Positions 1 through 4,111 of a stretch of DNA of 5,424 bases are shown one piece after another (position 1 is the stretch's first letter; the number at the start of each line of letters is the position of its first letter). A program made the position numbers and the translations under genes. The stretch is from an uncultured Varibaculum sp. (GTDB lineage: Bacteria > Actinomycetota > Actinomycetes > Actinomycetales > Actinomycetaceae), in NCBI GenBank assembly GCA_947255165.1, contig CAMYFZ010000085.1, positions 1 through 5,424 on the forward strand. The letters run 5' to 3'. The notes under the pieces are model-generated. The model was not told where the DNA came from. It worked only from the letters and a program-made list of their open reading frames with translations, and ran no database searches.

Positions 1-104
1 AGGAAGAATGGGAAGAGCTGTCTCCCGCCCTCGAGGACACGCAAGACCCCAACTATGATGAGCGTTTCGCTGACGACGAGGACGAGGACGAACTAGACCG
101 TTAA
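1..104 (+). CDS. C-terminal end of an unidentified protein (5' partial)
   Basis: Only the last 33 codons and the stop (TAA at 102-104) are in the window, read from base 3. The visible peptide begins EEWEELSPALEDTQDP and ends with the strongly acidic DDEDEDELDR. Such tails are usually disordered, and this one carries no family signature, so I do not assign a function. That the frame is real is supported by its being open from the window edge, by its biased acidic composition, and by its ending 3 bp before the stop of the convergent gene at 108, which is tight packing typical of genuine neighbours. No terminator lies between the two genes; any terminator for this message would have to sit inside the facing gene. 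Confidence 0.6.
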   Translation, partial: EEWEELSPALEDTQDPNYDERFADDEDEDELDR

Positions 105-107
105 AGC

Positions 108-1247
108 CTATTTCTTTCCGGCAGCGCCCGCCGCCAAGGATTGCTGGTACTTCATCATCACCTTTTGCTGGGACTCTTGCCCCGCCAGGAACCAGCGTCC
201 ATCGATTTCCTGCCACCCCATTATTTGCAGGGGCGTACCTTTTTTATCCTTAATCAGAATCGCTTTTACGCCCCCGGCATCTGCCGCTTTTTCGGGCGCA
301 AACACCATATCTTTTAGCTTGATAGCCGGATTGTCCGGAACCTGCGCAAACGCTTCTTTAGCGGCAGCGGTACACTTCTCCACACTATCGCTGTTTTCTT
401 CGGATTTTTTACTTAAAGCTGCCACCAGTTCCCCGCGCGCAGTCGGAGAGCTAAGCACACATAAAGTTTCCGCGTCCTTGTCCAGCAGCGCCCCGTAATA
501 GGCCCGCGCGCCCTCCTTGGGGGAGGCGGCACCTTCGGGATTAAAGATCTTTTGTAAAATCCCACTGGCATATAGTCCTACTACCACCAGGGCGATGACG
601 GCTACTACCCCCAAAATCCAGGCGACGACCCGGCGTGAATTTGAATGTGTCCTCTTTACCGGCTTAGATTTCTTTACCGAAATCTGGGAAACATCAAAAG
701 AACTCCCCGCGGGCAGGGTCGGAACTTCCTCCCGGTCGACATGTCCGCCAACTTGGTTACCCCAAACCCGTTCTTCGTCTTTATTCTCCCCTGCTTCATC
801 GGGCTGTTCCGGCGATTCTGGCTGAGTGCCAGTTAAAGGTAAAATTTCGGGAACCTGGAACTGCTGATCGTCGCTATTTTCCTCGCCGCTGCGCAAGACT
901 GTATCCTCCAGATCATCGCTATCTGCGGCGTCTGCGCTATCTTCAGCAGCTCCGGCATCATCGCCGTCTTCGGCGGCTTCTGAGTCATCAGAATCATCAG
1001 AATCTTCGGTGTCAGCGGTGTCATTATCTACTTCCTCTGACTGATCCGGGTGCTGAGCTTCCGTATCCGGATCTTCGCCCTCCAGAGTGGGGGCGGAAAC
1101 CTGTTTCTCGTCCTCCTCGGGGGTTTGTGGCGAGGGACTTTCCTCCCCGTTCGCCGCCGGCGAAAGCTTGTTCTGGGCCTCGGCGCTCGTATCGGCATCA
1201 GCTAAGCCATGCCCAGCCGTTTCTTTATTATCTTCTTCATTACTCAT
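108..1247 (-). CDS. Acidic single-pass membrane protein with extracytoplasmic NTF2-like domain
   Basis: This encodes 379 aa. Residues 1-190 are low-complexity and very acidic, with Asp/Ser/Glu runs such as DSDDSDDSE around 82-90. They have no signal peptide and are presumably cytoplasmic and disordered. A basic stretch (about 192-206) precedes one membrane segment (about 207-230), which by the positive-inside rule gives N-in/C-out topology. The outer part (about 240-379) starts SPKEGARAYYGALLDKDAET, the usual opening of NTF2-like/DUF4878-like domains in which a helix is followed by a curved sheet. It ends with GRWFLAG, which fits the last strand. The only two cysteines, C263 and C292, lie in this outer domain in a pattern (C-x-L-x-S-P-x-x-R ... 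C-x-x-A) that I recall from exported actinobacterial NTF2-like proteins; a disulfide is plausible. ATG at 1247 is the only possible start, because an in-frame TAG lies four codons upstream and the next Met is beyond residue 300. No Shine-Dalgarno is seen. The role is unknown; a sensor or envelope function is only a guess. Confidence 0.82.
   Translation of the reverse strand: MSNEEDNKETAGHGLADADTSAEAQNKLSPAANGEESPSPQTPEEDEKQVSAPTLEGEDPDTEAQHPDQSEEVDNDTADTEDSDDSDDSEAAEDGDDAGAAEDSADAADSDDLEDTVLRSGEENSDDQQFQVPEILPLTGTQPESPEQPDEAGENKDEERVWGNQVGGHVDREEVPTLPAGSSFDVSQISVKKSKPVKRTHSNSRRVVAWILGVVAVIALVVVGLYASGILQKIFNPEGAASPKEGARAYYGALLDKDAETLCVLSSPTARGELVAALSKKSEENSDSVEKCTAAAKEAFAQVPDNPAIKLKDMVFAPEKAADAGGVKAILIKDKKGTPLQIMGWQEIDGRWFLAGQESQQKVMMKYQQSLAAGAAGKK
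985..1002. repeat. Two-unit 9-bp tandem repeat in the acidic coding region
   Basis: The 9-bp unit TCATCAGAA occurs twice in tandem, followed by a degenerate third copy. It encodes the repeated Ser-Asp-Asp of the acidic segment on the minus strand. The unit is a multiple of three, so changes in copy number would lengthen or shorten the disordered region without breaking the frame. Confidence 0.6.
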
Positions 1248-1258
1248 AGGGCGATACT

Positions 1259-1274
1259 ACCGGGAATACCCGGT
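1259..1274. promoter_or_regulatory. Palindrome ACCGGG-AATA-CCCGGT, candidate operator
   Basis: This is a perfect inverted repeat with 6-bp arms and a 4-bp spacer. It overlaps the downstream edge of the minus-strand -10-like box and the expected transcription start of the acidic membrane protein gene, a common place for a repressor site. It lies about 150 bp upstream of the Asp23 start, so any direct effect would more likely be on the minus-strand gene. The binding protein is not identifiable. A short G+C-rich palindrome can also arise by chance. Confidence 0.35.
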
Positions 1275-1280
1275 TATATA
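1273..1280 (-). promoter_or_regulatory. Candidate -10 box for the acidic membrane protein gene
   Basis: Read on the minus strand this is TATATAAC, containing both TATATA and TATAAC. It ends 25 nt before the ATG at 1247 and would give a leader of about 19 nt without a Shine-Dalgarno. No convincing -35 TTGACA-like element sits 16-18 bp upstream, so either promoter recognition is weak or another sigma factor or activator takes part. Assigned on sequence alone. Confidence 0.35.
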
Positions 1281-1293
1281 CTCATTCATCTGG

Positions 1294-1349
1294 TTTCAGC
1301 GGTCGCGAGCTGGCAAAATTTCCGATACCTTGGAAACAGGTCGCTGAAA
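1294..1349. promoter_or_regulatory. Nested inverted repeats upstream of the Asp23 operon
   Basis: TTTCAGCG (1294-1301) and its exact complement CGCTGAAA (1342-1349) flank 40 bp. Inside lies a second inverted repeat, TTTCC (1319-1323) and GGAAA (1332-1336), around 8 bp. The outer right arm ends 8 bp before the candidate -10 box of the Asp23 operon, so the arms straddle the region where -35 recognition or an activator or repressor would act. The block could hold paired binding sites for a stress regulator. The regulator is not identifiable from sequence. Confidence 0.35.
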
Positions 1350-1357
1350 ATCAGGAT

Positions 1358-1365
1358 TATAAAAT
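1358..1365 (+). promoter_or_regulatory. Candidate -10 box of the Asp23/AmaP/CsbD operon
   Basis: TATAAAAT contains TATAAA (1358-1363) and TAAAAT (1360-1365), each 5/6 to the housekeeping -10 consensus. It is the best -10-like match between the divergent genes on this strand. It would start a leader of roughly 50 nt ahead of the ATG at 1422. No good -35 stands at 16-18 bp; TTGGAA at 1330-1335 is 22 bp away, too far for a standard promoter. I looked for a sigma-B type GTTT...GGGTAT pair at suitable spacing and did not find one. Confidence 0.4.
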
Positions 1366-1421
1366 AGCTGGTTAACGGCCTTCGAAAGTAATAGTCACCC
1401 AACAAAGTAGGGATAGAGATA

Positions 1422-1910
1422 ATGGCAAATACCAAACAAGATAAGAAGACCCCGACTGTAGTACCCACCACGGAAGAAGCCAAGGAACTCATCCCTGCAA
1501 ATAATGTTGCCGAGGATCAGGGCCAGGGGCTAACCACCGTTGCCGACCAAGTGGTGGCCAAAGTTGCCGGTCTCGCCATTAAAGAGATTCCGGGAGTCTA
1601 CGATCTTGGTAACTCCGCCGCCCGCGCCCTGGGGGCTTTGCGCTCCAAGGTGGGAGCCTCAGAAAGCATCACCCAGGGAATCTCGGTAGAAATCGGACAG
1701 ACCCAAACCGCGCTGGACGTAGTGCTAATCGTGGAATACCCCTACCCGGTACACGAAGTAGCCGACAAAGTCCGCGAAGCGATTTTCTCGTCTGTTGAAG
1801 GGTTAGTAGGCCTGGAAGTAACCGAAGTAAACATCAAGGTTACCGATGTGCACGTACCCGACAGTGACGAAGAAAAAGAAGAAGACAAAGAAAGCAAGGA
1901 TCTGAAGTAG
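1422..1910 (+). CDS. Asp23/Gls24 family envelope stress protein (first copy)
   Basis: The product is 162 aa, soluble and cytoplasmic, with no signal peptide or membrane segment. The Asp23 domain spans about residues 36-146. A helix resembling family members (VADQVVAKVAGLAIKEIPGV, 40-59) is followed by a strand from about 87 (ISVEI) and the hydrophobic strand ALDVVLIVEYPYPV. A long helix then leads to the closing strand VTEVNIKVTDVHV (133-145). A lysine-rich N-terminus (1-35) and an acidic tail (147-162, DSDEEKEEDKESKD) lie outside the fold. In Staphylococcus aureus the homologue is abundant, is held at the membrane by AmaP and is linked to cell-envelope stress; a similar role is inferred because an AmaP-like gene lies in the same operon. 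The start is supported by AGGGA at 1409-1413, 8 nt upstream. It is the first gene of a six-gene operon. The family call is firm; the exact function is not known. Confidence 0.92.
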   Translation: MANTKQDKKTPTVVPTTEEAKELIPANNVAEDQGQGLTTVADQVVAKVAGLAIKEIPGVYDLGNSAARALGALRSKVGASESITQGISVEIGQTQTALDVVLIVEYPYPVHEVADKVREAIFSSVEGLVGLEVTEVNIKVTDVHVPDSDEEKEEDKESKDLK

Positions 1911-1933
1911 CCTTCGCCGGAAAGGAAAATAAA

Positions 1934-2128
1934 ATGACCACCATAGCCGGTATTTTTTGTGGTGCTTTTCTGGCCTATATGGCCGTAGCTCACGGGTTTT
2001 TCGGATTTTTAGTCGCCATCCTGTTTATGGCCATCGGGGCAGTATTAGGCAGGGCGGCTTCTGGCAAGCTAGATTTGAAAGGCGTTGGTGAAGCCCTGAT
2101 CGGCAAGCACACCACCACCTCCGATTAG
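1934..2128 (+). CDS. Small two-segment membrane protein, DUF2273-like
   Basis: The product is 64 aa. Two hydrophobic, glycine-rich segments at about residues 3-19 and 22-39 are joined by a tight turn (AHG) and followed by a short polar tail (LGRAASGKLDLKG onwards). This suggests a hairpin in the membrane with both ends on the same side, probably the cytoplasm given the Arg/Lys after the second segment. Small DUF2273 proteins with this architecture are encoded beside asp23 and amaP in Firmicutes, and similar small proteins occur between Asp23 genes in Actinobacteria. I base the family call on size, topology and position rather than on a residue motif. A Shine-Dalgarno-like GGAAAGG stands at 1919-1925, 23 nt after the previous stop. 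A role as partner or anchor for the Asp23 proteins is inferred. Confidence 0.8.
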   Translation: MTTIAGIFCGAFLAYMAVAHGFFGFLVAILFMAIGAVLGRAASGKLDLKGVGEALIGKHTTTSD

Positions 2129-2140
2129 AAAGGAGGCGTA

Positions 2141-2497
2141 ATGCAATCCGATAAGGAACAGGCGGATCTAGCGGGAATCACCACGGTTTCTGCGCGAGCA
2201 ATCCAAACCATTGTGGCCGCCACAACCGGACGCCGAGTCAGCGTACCCGATAAGCTGATAAAAGTCACTACCCATGATGACCAGGGATTATTGGGGATAG
2301 ATATTTCTTGTCCCCTGGACTATGACGCCCTGGACACCATTGGGCAAACCCCGGACGCTTCGGTGTTTTCACTGGCAGGCGAGGCACGCCAAGACATTGT
2401 TAACCGCGTTAGCGAAATCGCGGGGGTAAAAGTTGGGCGGGTAAACCTGCGGCTAACTGGACTCTATAAACATCAGGAACGGAGGCAGCTGCAATGA
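2141..2497 (+). CDS. Asp23/Gls24 family protein (second, shorter copy)
   Basis: The product is 118 aa, soluble, with no membrane segment. It is divergent from the first copy but has the same order of elements: a starting helix ITTVSARAIQTIVAATTG (13-30), a strand pair around VSVPDKLIKVTTHDDQGLLG (33-52) and IDISCPLDYD (53-62), a long helix (about 76-95) and the final strand GVKVGRVNLRLTGL (95-108). It lacks the lysine-rich head and acidic tail of the first copy, and ends basic (KHQERRQLQ). The start is well defined by AAAGGAGG at 2129-2136, the strongest ribosome binding site in the window, placed just after the stop of the preceding gene. The end overlaps the next gene by 4 nt (ATGA), which implies translational coupling. 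Two unequal Asp23 copies could form a hetero-oligomer; this is inference. Confidence 0.85.
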   Translation: MQSDKEQADLAGITTVSARAIQTIVAATTGRRVSVPDKLIKVTTHDDQGLLGIDISCPLDYDALDTIGQTPDASVFSLAGEARQDIVNRVSEIAGVKVGRVNLRLTGLYKHQERRQLQ

Positions 2498-3090
2498 GTA
2501 AGCAATCCAGCAAATCCGGTCCTTATGTGTCTTATCTAGTCCGGCGAGAAACTCATTCCTCCCGGGCCCTAATCAGCGTCATCGTGGCGCTGCTTTTGAT
2601 GGCGGGGCTAGGATATTTAGCTACCGAAGGAGTGCTGGCCGCGCTCGGCCGCCCTCCCCTGCTGGCCACTCCCCAAGATTTGTGGGAGCACGCCCCTGCC
2701 GCTTTGCAGGAGAAATATCGCCCCCTAGTAATTATCGTAGGGATAGTATTGGGGCTCTTCGGCCTGGGATTACTTGCTAAGGCAATTCTCCCCGGGACTT
2801 TAAGTAAACACGCGTTAAAAGACGAGCGCGTTGCCTATGTGGCCGATGACTCGGTAATTGCTTCCGGAATTTCCCGCTTGATGCGCGAAGAAGCCGGGCT
2901 CCCCCAGGGAACGGTGTCTACCGCGGTTAGTAAACGCCGCTCGCTAAGCACCATCACTCCCACTACCGGGCGCCCGATTGACCAAGAGCAAATGCTCAAG
3001 CTCGCGAAGGACGAAGCTGCTTCCTGGCAGCTGCAGCCCCGGCTAAAAACCGCAATTAAGGTCAGCCAAGAGGGGAGGCTAGAAAAATGA
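2494..3090 (+). CDS. DUF6286-type membrane protein of the Asp23 operon
   Basis: The product is 198 aa. Membrane segments lie at about 25-48 and 77-99. The Arg/Lys-rich N-terminus (VRRETHSSR) indicates both ends in the cytoplasm and the 49-76 loop outside. That loop begins LGRPPLLATPQDLW, resembling the G-R-P-P-x-L motif I recall from DUF6286 proteins encoded behind actinobacterial Asp23 genes. The cytoplasmic part (101-198) contains helix ASGISRLMREEAGLPQ (123-138), a basic strand region, a second helix (162-178) and a final strand RLKTAIKVS (183-191). This order recalls an Asp23 fold, though the sequence is very divergent. GGAGG at 2481-2485 gives a good start 8 nt downstream. The gene overlaps both neighbours by 4 nt, so its product is probably made in step with the second Asp23 protein and the AmaP-like protein. 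Its function is undescribed as far as I know; it is likely part of the membrane complex. Confidence 0.82.
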   Translation: MSKQSSKSGPYVSYLVRRETHSSRALISVIVALLLMAGLGYLATEGVLAALGRPPLLATPQDLWEHAPAALQEKYRPLVIIVGIVLGLFGLGLLAKAILPGTLSKHALKDERVAYVADDSVIASGISRLMREEAGLPQGTVSTAVSKRRSLSTITPTTGRPIDQEQMLKLAKDEAASWQLQPRLKTAIKVSQEGRLEK

Positions 3091-3719
3091 GGAAACTACC
3101 TCGGGCATTAAACCGGATTTTACTGTTTGTTTTCGGTCTGCTTTTCTTAGCCACCGGAGCAGCGCTGGTGGGAGCAGCAACCTATCCGCCGCTGCGCGAG
3201 CTGGTACTCAAATATCGCTCGCGCCTAGATGGTGAATACGCTTCGCTAGCTCAGCAAGCAACCTTTAAGGTGTCTGGACACCAGTTTTTCTGGGTGCAGG
3301 TGGGACTGATTGCGATCGCGATCATTGTCGCCCTTTTGCTGCTCAGCTGGATCTTTTCTCAGGGAGGCGGCAAGATTCGCTCGTTGGCTTTAAATGCAGC
3401 CGGGAAAGATTCAGAAAAAAAGGGTGAGATTACCGCCGAACTGGGGCTACTCCAGGGGATTATCGAGGACGAAATCAGCGATAGTCGCTGGATCTCGTCT
3501 TTGAAAGTAGCGTCTTGGGAAGTCAAGAAACGGCCCGGACTGCTGCTGAGCGCCGCGGTTTTTAAGGGAGCAAATCCTCGAGAAGTAAAGGCTGAGCTTG
3601 ACCAGGCAATAGCTAGGCTCGATCAAGTTTTAGGAATAAACATGCCGATTCTGGTACGACTAACCACGAACTGGCGAAGTAACTTAGGATCTGCGGATCG
3701 CGTAGATTCCGAGAAATAA
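3087..3719 (+). CDS. amaP: AmaP-like alkaline shock membrane anchor protein
   Basis: The product is 210 aa. The N-terminus LPRALNRILLFVFGLLFL matches the N-R-x-L-L-F-x-x-G-L-L-x-L pattern that begins AmaP proteins. Membrane segments lie at about 9-31 and 67-90, with residues 32-66 outside. A glycine-rich turn (SQGGGKIRSL) leads into a cytoplasmic domain at about 112-194: GEITAELGLLQGIIEDEI (113-130), then strand LKVASWEVKKRPGLLLSAAV (139-158), helix NPREVKAELDQAIARLDQVL (163-182) and strand INMPILVRLTTNW (184-196). That order is Asp23-like. In Staphylococcus aureus AmaP tethers Asp23 to the membrane, and the same role is inferred here. The start is set by GGGGAGG at 3072-3078 and by the ATGA overlap with the previous gene. 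The symbol is given by analogy of architecture and context; sequence identity to the Firmicutes protein is probably low. Confidence 0.75.
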   Translation: MRKLPRALNRILLFVFGLLFLATGAALVGAATYPPLRELVLKYRSRLDGEYASLAQQATFKVSGHQFFWVQVGLIAIAIIVALLLLSWIFSQGGGKIRSLALNAAGKDSEKKGEITAELGLLQGIIEDEISDSRWISSLKVASWEVKKRPGLLLSAAVFKGANPREVKAELDQAIARLDQVLGINMPILVRLTTNWRSNLGSADRVDSEK

Positions 3720-3731
3720 AAGGAGAACAAA

Positions 3732-3977
3732 ATGGGATTAGACGACAAGATTAAGAATACCGCTGAAGACTTGGGTGGCAAGGCTAAAGAAGCTGCCGGT
3801 AAACTCAGTGGAGACAAGAATGTAGAAGCCGAAGGCAAAGCTGACCAGGTGGGTGCGGAAATCAAAGATAAGGTTTCCGAATTCTCGGATAAGGCCAAGG
3901 ACATGGCCGAAGAAGCCGGCGCAAACCTGAAGGCTGCCGCCGAAAAAATCAAGGAAGGTTTCTCTAGCGATAAGTAA
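3732..3977 (+). CDS. CsbD family stress protein
   Basis: The product is 81 aa, hydrophilic, rich in Lys, Ala, Glu and Asp, without cysteine, aromatic core or membrane segment. Residues 1-45 fit the CsbD pattern: D-K-I-K-N-T-A-E-D-L-x-G-K-A-K-E-A-A-G-K-L, then the short linker SGDKN, then A-E-G-K-A-D-Q-V. Residues 46-77 continue with about 11-residue amphipathic steps (KVSEFSDKAKD, MAEEAGANLKA, AAEKIKEGF), like LEA proteins. Small CsbD proteins are general stress proteins of unknown mechanism, under sigma-B control in Bacillus. AGGAG at 3721-3725 follows the AmaP-like stop (3717-3719) with one base between, giving a 6-nt spacing to ATG, so the gene is very likely the last member of the operon. 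A perfect hairpin follows 35 bp downstream. Confidence 0.88.
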   Translation: MGLDDKIKNTAEDLGGKAKEAAGKLSGDKNVEAEGKADQVGAEIKDKVSEFSDKAKDMAEEAGANLKAAAEKIKEGFSSDK

Positions 3978-4012
3978 ATCCAGAGAAAACTGAACTTTAA
4001 ATTAGTTATATA

Positions 4013-4048
4013 AAAGGGATCGGGAGGCAACCGCCTCCCGATCCCTTT
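4013..4048. terminator. Perfect 16-bp hairpin, probably a bidirectional terminator
   Basis: Arms at 4013-4028 and 4033-4048 pair at all 16 positions around a 4-nt loop (AACC). The stem core is G+C-rich (GGGATCGGGAGGC) with an A/T base. On the plus strand the stem ends CCCTTTAT; on the minus strand it ends CCCTTTTATATAA, so both strands have a short U-tract. It lies between convergent genes, 35 bp after the CsbD stop and 63 bp beyond the GalT-like stop, so it can end both messages. Confidence 0.9.
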
Positions 4049-4111
4049 ATGTCTAGTCTCCTAAACCGCTCTAGGCTCTAAAATTGCACTTTCCAGAGCA
4101 CAAATTCCCAG

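Noticed and set aside
828..842. LPLTG (residues 136-140 of the acidic membrane protein), resembling a sortase sorting signal.
   Set aside because: It lies about 66 residues before the only membrane segment, in a part with no signal peptide that should be cytoplasmic, and is not followed by a hydrophobic stretch and basic tail. Chance match.
517..1347. Plus-strand and alternate minus-strand open frames across the acidic membrane protein and its upstream region.
   Set aside because: They result from the biased codon composition of the acidic gene. The frame at 1087-1347 runs through the divergent control region and has no ribosome binding site evidence.
1330..1363. TTGGAA (1330-1335) as a -35 box paired with the -10 at 1358.
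   Set aside because: The 22-bp spacing is too long for a standard promoter; TTGGAA is better explained as part of the TTTCC/GGAAA inverted repeat.
1286..1492. Minus-strand frame of 68 codons with a hydrophobic stretch, overlapping the start of the first Asp23 gene.
   Set aside because: It crosses the candidate promoter and the well-supported Asp23 start on the other strand, and has no ribosome binding site or family pattern.
3623..4030. Minus-strand frame of 135 codons opposite the end of the AmaP-like gene and the CsbD gene.
   Set aside because: It starts inside the terminator hairpin arm and is serine/leucine-rich as expected for the reverse of a Lys/Glu/Ala-rich gene.
3978..4111. Search for a small RNA or another gene between CsbD and the GalT-like gene.
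   Set aside because: Apart from the terminator hairpin there is no promoter-like pair, frame or further stable structure.
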